From: Acholeplasmataceae bacterium
Lineage (GTDB): Bacteria > Bacillota_I > Bacilli_A > Acholeplasmatales > Acholeplasmataceae
NCBI GenBank assembly: GCA_018400755.1
Contig: JAGYLU010000007.1
Coordinates: 1 to 49,836, forward strand
Direction: 5' to 3'
Length of the DNA stretch: 49,836 bases
Part shown: piece after piece, positions 33,062 to 41,504 of the stretch
Numbering within the stretch: position 1 is the stretch's first letter
Layout of the letters: each line of letters opens with the position of its first letter
Translations under genes and position numbers: made by a program
The notes under the pieces: generated by a model
The model's input: only the letters and a program-made list of their open reading frames with translations
The model's database searches: none
What the model was told of the DNA's origin: nothing

Positions 33062-33110
33062 TGAGAGTGCGGTTAAGACCCCTTTTATGGATCTGATCAC
33101 CGCACTCTCA
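33062..33110. other. Long perfect hairpin of unknown function
   Basis: TGAGAGTGCGGT (33062-33073) and ACCGCACTCTCA (33099-33110) form a perfect 12-bp stem; the 25-base loop can pair again (AGACC with GGATCT). T-rich sequence follows on both strands. No adjacent gene ends here. It lies in a 350-base gene-free gap between the suf and opp operons. Confidence 0.65.
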
Positions 33111-33194
33111 CATTTTTCTCCCCCTTTATAAAGGGCCTGCCCGGCCCGGATGAAAAGAACGCCATCCCTTTTCCTTCCTCCAGGGCAAACAACC

Positions 33195-33220
33195 AAAAAG
33201 GCCTTTATAAGGCCTTTTTT
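33195..33220. terminator. Bidirectional hairpin terminator
   Basis: AAAAAGGCCTT/AAGGCCTTTTTT on both strands; it would act as a second terminator for the opp operon or as a terminator for any plus-strand transcript from the suf-opp gap. Confidence 0.7.
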
Positions 33221-33225
33221 GTATG

Positions 33226-33250
33226 AAAAAGCCATCCCGGAGGATGGCTT
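33226..33250 (-). terminator. Terminator of the opp operon
   Basis: On the minus strand AAGCCATCCT/GGATGGCTT with a small loop, then TTTTT. Confidence 0.85.
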
Positions 33251-33256
33251 CTTTGT

Positions 33257-34714
33257 TCACTTATCAGCAAACCGTTTTTTCAAAGCTTCCAACTCATCTT
33301 GTGATGCCAAAACATAGTGACCATTTTCAAACTCAACGAATGAAGGTTGGTTCTCAGCCGTGTAGTCATGGTCGCGCATCGGATTGTATGAGAAACGCTG
33401 ACGCGTCTTCTCGAAATCAGGATCCGGTTGGGGAATGGCAGACAAGAGCGATCTGGTGTAAGGATGAAGGGGATGACGGAAGACGTCTTCCGCGTCACCA
33501 AGTTCAACCATCTTGCCATAATACATGACGCCAATCCGATCAGAGAAGAACTTGACGACGGAGAGGTCATGGGCGATAAACAGGATGGTGAGGTTCAGTT
33601 TCTCACGTAAATCCCTGAGCAAGTTGATGACCTGGGCCTGGATGGAAACATCCAAAGCGGAGATCGGTTCATCTGCAATCAGAAGTTCCGGATTGACAAC
33701 AAGGGCTCGGGCAATCCCGATTCTTTGGCGTTGTCCACCGGAGAATTCATGAGGATATCTGAAGGAGTGTTCCGGTGTCAGACCAACGATGTTCAACGCA
33801 TTGAAGACTTTTTCATCGATTTCAGCAGGATCATTGATCCCTGAGATCCGAAGGCCTTCAGCAATGATTTCGCGGACGGTCATTCTTGGATTGAGTGATG
33901 AGATCGGATCCTGGAAAATCATCTGGATCTTCTTCATTGTCTCGTAAGTCTCACCCTTGAACTTGTTATCGGCAAGAATCGCCTTGATCTGGGCTTTCTC
34001 CTGTGCGATATCTATTTTAAGTTTGTCCTTGATGGCCTGCACTTTGGCCTTGGCCTCATCAGTCAAGGTATCTTTCTTCATGACCTTTTTCAGTTCAGAA
34101 AGTCTGACATCCCTTTTTGACTTGATGTCACGAACCGTCATGTCGTATTCCGCTTTGGCAGAGGTGATCTGATCAATGGCGGATTGTTTGGTCTTGACAA
34201 TATCGGCGGTCAGTTGTTCGCTCTTAGCCTGATTCTCAGGCACTTTCTTCAAACCTTTAAGCTTTGACTTCAGAAGAAAGAGCTGATCTTCGCTGGCTGC
34301 GGCGATGCGTGCTTTGGTCATTTCAAAGGTGTATCTGGCGCTCTCAATTTGGTTTTTCGCATCATCTCTGACTTCGAAAAACTTCAACTTTTCAGGCTGG
34401 AATGCCAAGATATCACGATTGGCCTGATCCTTAAGGGCTTTGATCTTGTTTTGTTGACGTTCGACACCGCCACCGATCCGTTTGCCTTTGAAGAAAACCT
34501 CACCATCGGTTGCATCATAAAGCTTGATGATTGAACGTCCAGTGGTCGTTTTACCACAGCCGGACTCACCAACCATACCAAAGACTTCGCCTTCGAAAAT
34601 ATCGAATGAGATGTTGTCTACAGCACGAACCACGAGTTTGTTCTTTCCGCGTCCGGATTGAAAGTACTGCTTGAGATTTTTGACTTCTAGAACCTTTTGC
34701 TTGTGTTCACTCAT
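33257..34714 (-). CDS. oppF: Oligopeptide ABC transporter ATPase OppF with coiled-coil insertion
   Basis: 485 residues instead of the usual 310-330. Walker [10 protein letters not shown] is at 49-57, then a Lys/Glu/Ala-rich coiled-coil-like insertion occupies about residues 82-258. Canonical sequence resumes with [20 protein letters not shown] (Q-loop Gln268), signature [16 protein letters not shown] and Walker [13 protein letters not shown]. The C-terminal OppF/Dpp domain ([19 protein letters not shown]) is present. It is the last gene of the opp operon, with a four-base overlap with oppD. Large insertions in Opp ATPases occur in some Mollicutes; the role here is unknown. Confidence 0.95.
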   Translation of the reverse strand: MSEHKQKVLEVKNLKQYFQSGRGKNKLVVRAVDNISFDIFEGEVFGMVGESGCGKTTTGRSIIKLYDATDGEVFFKGKRIGGGVERQQNKIKALKDQANRDILAFQPEKLKFFEVRDDAKNQIESARYTFEMTKARIAAASEDQLFLLKSKLKGLKKVPENQAKSEQLTADIVKTKQSAIDQITSAKAEYDMTVRDIKSKRDVRLSELKKVMKKDTLTDEAKAKVQAIKDKLKIDIAQEKAQIKAILADNKFKGETYETMKKIQMIFQDPISSLNPRMTVREIIAEGLRISGINDPAEIDEKVFNALNIVGLTPEHSFRYPHEFSGGQRQRIGIARALVVNPELLIADEPISALDVSIQAQVINLLRDLREKLNLTILFIAHDLSVVKFFSDRIGVMYYGKMVELGDAEDVFRHPLHPYTRSLLSAIPQPDPDFEKTRQRFSYNPMRDHDYTAENQPSFVEFENGHYVLASQDELEALKKRFADK

Positions 34715-35853
34715 TTGGCGGCAGCCTCCCTTTCCTTGGCTTTCGTCAAGCTTCTCTTAATACGCTTGACAAGTCCGATTGGCATGTCGACTTTCGGGGC
34801 ATCCGGATGTTCAAGCCACGTCGCCGCGTAATGCGTCTCTGAGACTTTGAACATTGGTGGTCGGGCTTCAAAATCAATTTCAAGAGCGTATCGGTTACGG
34901 GCTGCGAATGCATCGCCTTTGGGCGGAAAATGCATATCCGGAGGTGTTCCGGGGATGACGAAGAGTGATTCTTCGCTCTTATCGGCCTCAAGGTCCGGCA
35001 TGGCCGAGAGGAGAGACCATGTGTACGGGTGTCTGGGGTCGTAGAAAATTTCCCGGGATTCGCCATATTCGACGATCTTGCCAGCATACATGACAGCAAC
35101 CCTGTCAGCCATATTGGCAACAACACCGAGGTCATGCGTGATGAAAATAACGGAGAGATTCCGTTCTTTCTTGATCCGGTTGATCAGTTCGAGAATTTGG
35201 GCTTGCGTGGTCACATCAAGCGCCGTGGTTGGTTCGTCGCAAATCAGGATCTCCGCGTTATTGGCAAGGGCGATCGCGATGACAATCCGCTGCCGCATAC
35301 CGCCAGAAAACTGAAACGGATACTGTGTGAACCGTTTTTCCGGTTCCGGAATACCCACTTCACGCATGAGTTCAAGGGCGCGTTCCTTGGCTTCTTCCTT
35401 GTCAACACCCAGTTTCAGATAAAGGGCTTCGGAAATTTGCTTTCCGACTCTCATGATCGGATTCAGTGATGACATCGGATCTTGGAAGATCATCGAGATC
35501 TTCGTGCCTCTGAGCTGATGGAAATCATCTTCGGGAATGGTCATCAAATCGATCACGGCTTGTGATTCCTCAGCCTTGTCTTCGGATTCGAGCATTTCCT
35601 GGAATTTGCGGAGCTTTCTGACATCGCTGCTGTGGTAGTAGATCTGACCACCGGCATGGATGGAGTTTCCGGCAAGAATACCAATGATCGCTCTTGAGGT
35701 CACACTCTTACCAGAACCTGATTCACCAACAATCGCGAGTGTTTCACCGCGGTAAAGGTCAAAGGATACTTCACGAACCGCCTTCAAGATCCCCTGTTGG
35801 GTTCTGAAGTTGATGGAAAGGTCGCGTACTTCAAGAATTTTGTCTTGTGCCAT
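34711..35853 (-). CDS. oppD: Oligopeptide ABC transporter ATPase OppD
   Basis: 380 residues. Walker A GESGSGKSV is at 43-51, followed by a small insertion of about 35 residues before the Q-loop (SMIFQDPMSSLNP). The signature FSGGMRQRIVIAIAL, Walker B ILICDEPTTALD and C-terminal peptide-transporter domain (GTPPDMHFPPKGDAFAARN) are intact. It pairs with OppF to power import. It overlaps oppC by one base and oppF by four. Confidence 0.96.
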   Translation of the reverse strand: MAQDKILEVRDLSINFRTQQGILKAVREVSFDLYRGETLAIVGESGSGKSVTSRAIIGILAGNSIHAGGQIYYHSSDVRKLRKFQEMLESEDKAEESQAVIDLMTIPEDDFHQLRGTKISMIFQDPMSSLNPIMRVGKQISEALYLKLGVDKEEAKERALELMREVGIPEPEKRFTQYPFQFSGGMRQRIVIAIALANNAEILICDEPTTALDVTTQAQILELINRIKKERNLSVIFITHDLGVVANMADRVAVMYAGKIVEYGESREIFYDPRHPYTWSLLSAMPDLEADKSEESLFVIPGTPPDMHFPPKGDAFAARNRYALEIDFEARPPMFKVSETHYAATWLEHPDAPKVDMPIGLVKRIKRSLTKAKEREAAAK

Positions 35854-37226
35854 TATTCCTCAACTCCTCTCAATGACGGATTGAACGCATCTCTGAGGCC
35901 GTTACCAAAAAGGTTGAACGACAACATCAATAGAGAGACGAACAGGGCTGGATAGAAGACCAGGAAGCCGAGACTTGTTTCGACTTTCAGCCTGGCTTGC
36001 GCATCGGCAAGCATACGGCCAACGCTGGTGACGTTTCCGTAGTTGATGATTCCAAGGTAAGCAAATGTTGATTCCGTGAAAATAACCGACGGAATATAGA
36101 GCACGAAACTGGTGATCAGGGTTCCGACCGCATTTGGTAGAATGTGTCGGCTCATGATCCTGAAGTCAGTCGCGCCTAGGGTTCTTGCTGCAAGCACGTA
36201 TTCACGGCTCTTGTAACGATAGAACTCTCGCCTGGTGACCGAGGATATCCCGAGCCATCCCGTGAGCGTAAAGGCGATGATGACCACCCCGATACTGCTA
36301 CCATACCTTAGAATCAAGAGAGTGATCAGGGCCAGGAAGGGAATCCCAGCGATAATTTCACTGATACGTTCAATCGCGAGGTCAACAGTGCCACCAAAAT
36401 AGCCCGAAATCGAGCCAATCGTGACACCAATCATGATGTTGATTGAAGAGACCGAAAGCGCGACCAGAAGGGAGATACGGGCACCGCTCCAAAGCACGTT
36501 GAACCAGTCACGGCCTCTGCCATCAGCACCAAACCAATACTCAGGAACAGTGTCATAGAGTTCATCAAGGAAGACAAAATAGTTGACTCTGATCCGGTGT
36601 GTCTGGCCTTCGACGAGATTGCCATCGGCATCTGTCCAAATCCGATTTTCTTCAAGTAGGATCTCGATGCCTTTTTCTTCTTCGATGTCATAAATCTTTT
36701 GGAGGGTTTCGGTCGAGACACTCATGAGCGTTGAACTGATCATGTAATTGACGTAATTGTAGAAATCAACCTCAACCGCATAGGTCCCATCAGGATTCCT
36801 AGTGACATCGTCAAGATCGGTATAAAGAATCTTCCCGAACATTTCGACGTTCTCAGGGTCTTCAAGCGGTCTCAAATCAAGTTCGATGGACGAACGGACA
36901 ATGTTACGGTGACCGTTGAACATACTGATCCAACTGAGGGCATTGATTTTTGGTGGAAGTTCCCCGTAGCTGACGAGCTTTTGGGCTTGTGTGACATGTT
37001 CCTTGTAAAGACTGTCATTTTTGATGAACGGACCGATAATGGCCATGAAAATCAAAAACATCAAAACACTTCCTGCAACAACCGATGCCTTGTTCTTCTT
37101 GAATCTGATCCAGGCATCTTTAAAGTAGCCGATTGGTTTTGTCTGGAAGACTTCATCAAATCTCAGATTGTCGCGGTTGGCAAGAACGAGCTTGCTCTTA
37201 TCGACGGTGTTATGGTCTTGGTTCAT
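35853..37226 (-). CDS. oppC: Oligopeptide permease OppC with large external loop
   Basis: 457 residues, against about 300 usually. After the first membrane segment (about 48-66) an extracellular region of about 165 residues precedes the canonical FGADGRGRDWFNVLWSGARI. Five more membrane segments follow, with the EAA loop (EYVLAARTLGATDFRIMSRH). The insertion is polar and acidic. It may contact the very large OppA (inference). It overlaps oppB by four bases. Confidence 0.93.
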   Translation of the reverse strand: MNQDHNTVDKSKLVLANRDNLRFDEVFQTKPIGYFKDAWIRFKKNKASVVAGSVLMFLIFMAIIGPFIKNDSLYKEHVTQAQKLVSYGELPPKINALSWISMFNGHRNIVRSSIELDLRPLEDPENVEMFGKILYTDLDDVTRNPDGTYAVEVDFYNYVNYMISSTLMSVSTETLQKIYDIEEEKGIEILLEENRIWTDADGNLVEGQTHRIRVNYFVFLDELYDTVPEYWFGADGRGRDWFNVLWSGARISLLVALSVSSINIMIGVTIGSISGYFGGTVDLAIERISEIIAGIPFLALITLLILRYGSSIGVVIIAFTLTGWLGISSVTRREFYRYKSREYVLAARTLGATDFRIMSRHILPNAVGTLITSFVLYIPSVIFTESTFAYLGIINYGNVTSVGRMLADAQARLKVETSLGFLVFYPALFVSLLMLSFNLFGNGLRDAFNPSLRGVEE

Positions 37227-38200
37227 CGCTTGCCAGCCCCCATTCTGATTCTCGGGTCAATCACGCCGTAGGAAAGGTCAATCACGAGTGTGGCGGAGAG
37301 TCCGATCAATGTGTAAAACATGATGAGTGCCATGATGACCGGATAATCCGGTCTGGTTCCAGCAGTTGAGGTGAATGCCTCAAGATAAAGGGTTCCAATG
37401 CCAAAGACCGCGAAAATACGTTCGGTCACGATCGCACCAGATAGAATTCCGACAAGTCCTCCAATCAGTCCCGGAGCAATCGGAACCATGGCGTTCCGGA
37501 TACCGTGTCTGATGGTGGCCTGACGGCGGTTGAGTCCTTTCGTACGACATAGCAGCATGAATTCAGATGTGAGAACTTCGGTCAGCTCAGCACGTGAAAG
37601 ACGTGCGAGTCCCGCGACACCACCAATCGTCAACATCAATATGGGCAGGATATAGCTTGCCAATCCCAGCCATATATCATTTGAGAAGTCACTTCCCCGT
37701 GCGACTTTCCAGGGGACCCAATTCAGTTTGAATGCAAAGTAATACTGCAGCAGAACACCGACGACAAAACTCGGAACGGAGATAAAGATCATGACTCCGG
37801 TCGAGATGATGTGGTCGGTCATTTTATTCTTCTTGAGCGCAGCCCATATGCCGAGACTGATCCCGATTGGAATCGATAAGAAATATGGGATGATGTTAAT
37901 CCGGATGCTGACAATCAGGCGCTCACCGATCATCTGTGTGACTTCACGTGGCTCACGTAAAGAATAACCAAGGCTCCTATACTCAAAGATGTTGTTGATC
38001 CAACGGAAAAACTGTTCAATGATTGGGCCTTTCCCAATCCCGTCACGTTCGAGCAGCATTTGCAAGATTGCGGGATCAAGATCCGGATTGGCTTCGATGC
38101 GGGCATCAGGCATCATACGTACAAACGCGAACACCATAAAGATGATGATGACCGTTGTGACAATCATGAGTCCGATGCGCTTGATAATATAATTTGTCAT
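37223..38200 (-). CDS. oppB: Oligopeptide permease OppB
   Basis: 325 residues, six membrane segments and an EAA loop (FMLLCRTKGLNRRQATIRHG). The N-terminal MTNYIIKRIGLMIVTTVIII and C-terminal VIDPRIRMGAGKR are family-typical. The start at 38200 follows GGAG; an earlier in-frame ATG lies in the spacer hairpin region. It is separated from oppA by 120 bases with a strong hairpin. Confidence 0.95.
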   Translation of the reverse strand: MTNYIIKRIGLMIVTTVIIIFMVFAFVRMMPDARIEANPDLDPAILQMLLERDGIGKGPIIEQFFRWINNIFEYRSLGYSLREPREVTQMIGERLIVSIRINIIPYFLSIPIGISLGIWAALKKNKMTDHIISTGVMIFISVPSFVVGVLLQYYFAFKLNWVPWKVARGSDFSNDIWLGLASYILPILMLTIGGVAGLARLSRAELTEVLTSEFMLLCRTKGLNRRQATIRHGIRNAMVPIAPGLIGGLVGILSGAIVTERIFAVFGIGTLYLEAFTSTAGTRPDYPVIMALIMFYTLIGLSATLVIDLSYGVIDPRIRMGAGKR

Positions 38201-38223
38201 GTGGTATGCTCCAATCCTCTTTC

Positions 38224-38266
38224 GACACAAACAACCCTAATGGGGAACCCACCAGGGTTGTGTGTC
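38224..38266 (-). terminator. Hairpin between oppA and oppB (attenuator or mRNA stabiliser)
   Basis: GACACACAACCCT and AGGGTTGTTTGTGTC form a long stem on the minus strand with no T run afterwards. Such a hairpin commonly protects oppA mRNA and reduces expression of the permease genes. Confidence 0.55.
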
Positions 38267-38320
38267 ATATTGTCATTCAATACAGTACGATAGGTACTGC
38301 GTTCGAGCGTTTATCGGTGG

Positions 38321-40810
38321 TTATTCTTTGATGAACATGTACTTGAGGCCGCCCCATCCCATGCGTGCATGGTATGCGTTTGCTTCAAATACGACGCGTT
38401 CTGAATACATCGTGGATGACACGACGGTGAAGAGCGGAATCGCGATCATCTGATCCATCAGTTCTGTTTCGAGAGCTGCGGTGATGTTGTCGAAGTCGAC
38501 ATCGCGTCCATCATAAACGTCATAGTCAAGGGTGCCATAGTAGATTTCAAAGATGAGTTGATCATAGGTTCCGGTGAAGATATCACCAGTGAACGCTGCG
38601 AGGAAGTCTTCGAAATCATCAATATAGCCTTGCTGTGTTTCAGTCGGTTCAGCAACTGCATTCAGTTCATCAAGCCAAGCTTGGACTGCAACCTTACCAT
38701 AACCGAGGTCAACTTCGAGAATGGCATCGCCGGTATCAAAGCCAACTTCGAGCATATAGCCGCCGCCAGCAACGCTTGAGTAAACCTGCAACATGCCAGG
38801 TGCCCAGAATGTAAGACCCTGCCAACCGCCGAATGTGAGGTCGAAGTTACCAGTATCCCAGATACCTGTGCCAGTTGCTGTAAGGGTTGTGCCCGCAACT
38901 GCAGTCTTCACGAGATCGAACTTCTCACCGAAGATGGCTTCCATGGTTGCTTCTGTCCAGTTTGCCATTGTATGGTTGGTTTCAGCATCAGCGAAGACGA
39001 ATTCGATTTCAACAACATCGCCATCATTGTAGTGACCGTCAGCAACTGCCTGAGCATACGCTTGATCAAAGAGCTGCTTGGCAAGGACTGGGTTGTAACC
39101 ATAGGTTTCCGGTGAGTAAGGTGCGAGAACGCCCTGGCCGGCTTCTGATGCGCGGTATGAGAATGGGCTCTGTTCGCTTGAGTAGTAGACTGGTCCAAGG
39201 AAACTATGTGTTGGTTCACCAGGTGAACGAACGTCAGTGACGAATGTTTCACGGTCAACTGCATAATAGAGTGCCTGTCTGAACTCAATGTACTGCATGA
39301 TTGGTGTATCATTTGAAGGATCGCCATCTCTCATTCTGTCAAGGCTGAATGCGAAACGGAAGAATGTTGTAACCGGTGAGAGCTTCAAGAATTCACTGTT
39401 CTTGTAAGTCTGGTAGTATTCACCACTGACACCAGCGATGTCAAGACGTCCCTGACGGAACTCATTGACAGCAACACTTTGGTCATTGATGACATCGTAA
39501 CGAACATACTTGATCCGATAGTTTTCAGCATCATAATGATCGTCATTTCTTTCGAAGACAAAGTAGCCGTCATCGACCCATTCAATCAGTTTGTATGTGC
39601 CATAGGAGACAAGCGGGTTGTCGATGGTGCCGTATGTTGTACGAGCGCCGCCTTCAATCTTGCCGTCTTCATAAGCTTGGGGATGAACAACACCAGTGAT
39701 ACCTGAAGATAGGCTGGTCATGACTTGCCATTGGCTCTTCTTGGCTGAAAGAGTGACGACGAATGTGTAATCATCTTCAACTGCGAAACCAACTTCTGAC
39801 CATGCGACTGGAATCGCATCTTCATACGTGAAGACACCACCAACGGGGATACCGTCTTCATCGACGACTGCGAAGTTACCTTCAGCATCCGCATAAGCCG
39901 GAAGCGCACCAGCATAGCTGTCAGCTACCAATTCAGCACTGGCAACCGGAACTGCGACACCGTCGAGTGTCCAACCTTCATAAGGCGCGATCAATGTGCC
40001 GTCTTCTGAGAGTTGGAAAGCATTACCAGCTTCGTCTTCAACGACGAATCCGTCAACACCATAGCCAGCAGAGAACCAGTTTTCGACATAAGCGATCTGG
40101 TCATCCGGTCCAACAAGACGTGAGTAGTCGCTTGACTGGTCGATGTAATAAAGCGGCCAAGTCGGCTGTCCGATGACTGTGCCAAAATATGAATTTTCGC
40201 GGGTGTAGACAACACCTTCGACTTCATACTTTTCATAGCCAAGTTCATCAAGGTCCGGAGTGAGCTGAGAGAAGTACTTCTGACCATTGACAAGCGGGAG
40301 TGAGTCCTGAGCATAAAGCTCGGTTGCTCTCGCATTTAGAAGTGTCGGGTCAAGAAGTTGGCTCCAAGAGTAGTCAAAGGTATGGGCATCAATTGCGGTG
40401 CCGTCTTCGAACTCAAGGTCCTGTCTCAGAGTGATACGCCAAGTGAGGCCGTCACCATTGACATCTTCCGGATAAGCAGCGGCCATTGCCGGGAAGTAAT
40501 TGAACGGAAGATCTGCTGTGTTGGTGAAGTCGCCTTCCTCTTCAGCAAGTCCCATTTCAATCGCTGTTGCCCAGTCGTAGTCGCCTGAATAAAGCGAGTC
40601 TGTGATGAACCCGTAGAGATCACTTGCGTTGGCAAGTGTTTCTGAGTAAGGGTTCAAATTGTCGACGGACCCAAGATATGTGTAATAGGTCGCATCTTCA
40701 TCAATGACAACTACATCGTCATCGTCATCATCGACAGGAGCTTCGCCGATACAAGCACTGACAGTAAATAGTGCCAGTAATACTAGCAAGAAACTGAAAA
40801 ATTTTTTCAT
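38321..40810 (-). CDS. oppA: Oligopeptide-binding lipoprotein OppA
   Basis: 829 residues with a lipoprotein signal (lipobox VSAC, Cys20), then an acidic run (six Asp) as a tether. The SBP family 5 fold follows (NLNPYSETLANASDLYGFIT, the TWRITLRQDLEFEDGTAIDA-like region, IEFRQALYYAVDRETFV). It is much larger than ordinary OppA (about 540), with extra acidic sequence in the N-terminal half, resembling large Mollicute OppA. It captures peptides at the cell surface. First gene of oppABCDF, with its own promoter and an upstream cre site. Confidence 0.93.
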   Translation of the reverse strand: MKKFFSFLLVLLALFTVSACIGEAPVDDDDDDVVVIDEDATYYTYLGSVDNLNPYSETLANASDLYGFITDSLYSGDYDWATAIEMGLAEEEGDFTNTADLPFNYFPAMAAAYPEDVNGDGLTWRITLRQDLEFEDGTAIDAHTFDYSWSQLLDPTLLNARATELYAQDSLPLVNGQKYFSQLTPDLDELGYEKYEVEGVVYTRENSYFGTVIGQPTWPLYYIDQSSDYSRLVGPDDQIAYVENWFSAGYGVDGFVVEDEAGNAFQLSEDGTLIAPYEGWTLDGVAVPVASAELVADSYAGALPAYADAEGNFAVVDEDGIPVGGVFTYEDAIPVAWSEVGFAVEDDYTFVVTLSAKKSQWQVMTSLSSGITGVVHPQAYEDGKIEGGARTTYGTIDNPLVSYGTYKLIEWVDDGYFVFERNDDHYDAENYRIKYVRYDVINDQSVAVNEFRQGRLDIAGVSGEYYQTYKNSEFLKLSPVTTFFRFAFSLDRMRDGDPSNDTPIMQYIEFRQALYYAVDRETFVTDVRSPGEPTHSFLGPVYYSSEQSPFSYRASEAGQGVLAPYSPETYGYNPVLAKQLFDQAYAQAVADGHYNDGDVVEIEFVFADAETNHTMANWTEATMEAIFGEKFDLVKTAVAGTTLTATGTGIWDTGNFDLTFGGWQGLTFWAPGMLQVYSSVAGGGYMLEVGFDTGDAILEVDLGYGKVAVQAWLDELNAVAEPTETQQGYIDDFEDFLAAFTGDIFTGTYDQLIFEIYYGTLDYDVYDGRDVDFDNITAALETELMDQMIAIPLFTVVSSTMYSERVVFEANAYHARMGWGGLKYMFIKE

Positions 40811-40846
40811 TTCTATTTCCTCTCTCCTTTTTTTAGGTTTGAAGAA

Positions 40847-40875
40847 ATTTTACTACAAACGGACGTTTTTGTCAA
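40847..40875 (-). promoter_or_regulatory. Promoter of oppA
   Basis: On the minus strand TTGACA (40870-40875), a 17-base spacer and TAAAAT (40847-40852). Confidence 0.88.
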
Positions 40876-40897
40876 CATTCGACGCCTTTTTTCAATT

Positions 40898-40913
40898 TTG
40901 AATGCGTTTTCAA
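40898..40913 (-). promoter_or_regulatory. cre site upstream of oppA
   Basis: On the minus strand TTGAAAACGCATTCAA matches WTGNNARCGNWWWCAW at all 16 positions. It is centred about 64 bases upstream of the predicted oppA start, a spacing seen for CcpA-activated genes. Confidence 0.7.
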
Positions 40914-41061
40914 GTCTGAAGCCCTGAAAAAGATGTCAATTAGGCCGTCAAAGGGCTTTTTCAAGGCTTTTTTGATGACCGGAAAATGGGCTTTGTGATA
41001 TACTTTAAATGCCGTGCCTTTTTATGGTCCTTCGGTTTTGCTGCAAAGGAGGGTTCCTGCC

Positions 41062-41313
41062 ATGCGAAAAATCATAAGAAATGACTTTCTTTTGTTCACT
41101 GTTGTCGGCTTGATGATTGGGGTCGTCTTCTTCATCGGATCACTCCTATATAGCCAAAATTTCACCCTCGTCGGCTATATCGATGCGGGAACGCTCAGCG
41201 CTTTGTTGCTGTTCGCCTTGGGCTGGTTCATGCTCATCTCGAATGAAGGGACTCTCGATATCCTGATCTACGGTGTCAGGCATTCTCAAAAGCGATTGTC
41301 GGAAAGCGGATGA
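41062..41313 (+). CDS. DUF3899-like membrane protein, N-terminal part
   Basis: 83 residues with two membrane segments (about 10-30 and 40-59) and a basic end (YGVRHSQKRLSESG). The pattern matches the first part of DUF3899 proteins. The ATG follows AAAGGAGG. Its stop TGA overlaps the ATG of the next small reading frame (ATGA), which supplies what looks like the third membrane segment, so one ancestral gene may be split. Function unknown. Confidence 0.6.
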   Translation: MRKIIRNDFLLFTVVGLMIGVVFFIGSLLYSQNFTLVGYIDAGTLSALLLFALGWFMLISNEGTLDILIYGVRHSQKRLSESG

Positions 41314-41441
41314 AACAATCTTATTTCGACTACACCACTGGCAAGACGAGAATCTCCAAGGGGACATTCCTGGGTTTCTGGATGTCCGCCCTGATCTACT
41401 TCATACCAACCTTGGTGATGGTCATCATCCATTACAACTAA
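41310..41441 (+). CDS. Small membrane ORF, probable C-terminal part of the DUF3899-like protein
   Basis: 43 residues (MKQSYFDYTTGKTRISKGTF then a hydrophobic stretch to IIHYN), one membrane segment. It starts in an ATGA overlap with the preceding gene. DUF3899 proteins normally continue after the basic loop into such a third segment, so this may be the same protein after a frameshift, or a coupled second subunit. Confidence 0.5.
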   Translation: MKQSYFDYTTGKTRISKGTFLGFWMSALIYFIPTLVMVIIHYN

Positions 41442-41444
41442 ACG

Positions 41445-41482
41445 AAAAAGCAGATTGGCCGTCATGGCTGATCTGCTTTTTT
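41445..41482. terminator. Bidirectional terminator
   Basis: AAAAGCAGAT/ATCTGCTTTT with a T run on both strands, between the DUF3899-like unit and the S41 gene. Confidence 0.85.
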
Positions 41483-41504
41483 GTTGTTGCTTGTTCAGAA
41501 TCGA

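Noticed and set aside
40921-40962. Inverted repeats AAGCCCT/AGGGCTT and TGAAAAAG/CTTTTTCA upstream of oppA, considered as a riboswitch or terminator
   Set aside because: They lie upstream of the predicted oppA transcription start and no gene ends there on the plus strand. The two repeats compete with each other, so no convincing structure could be supported.
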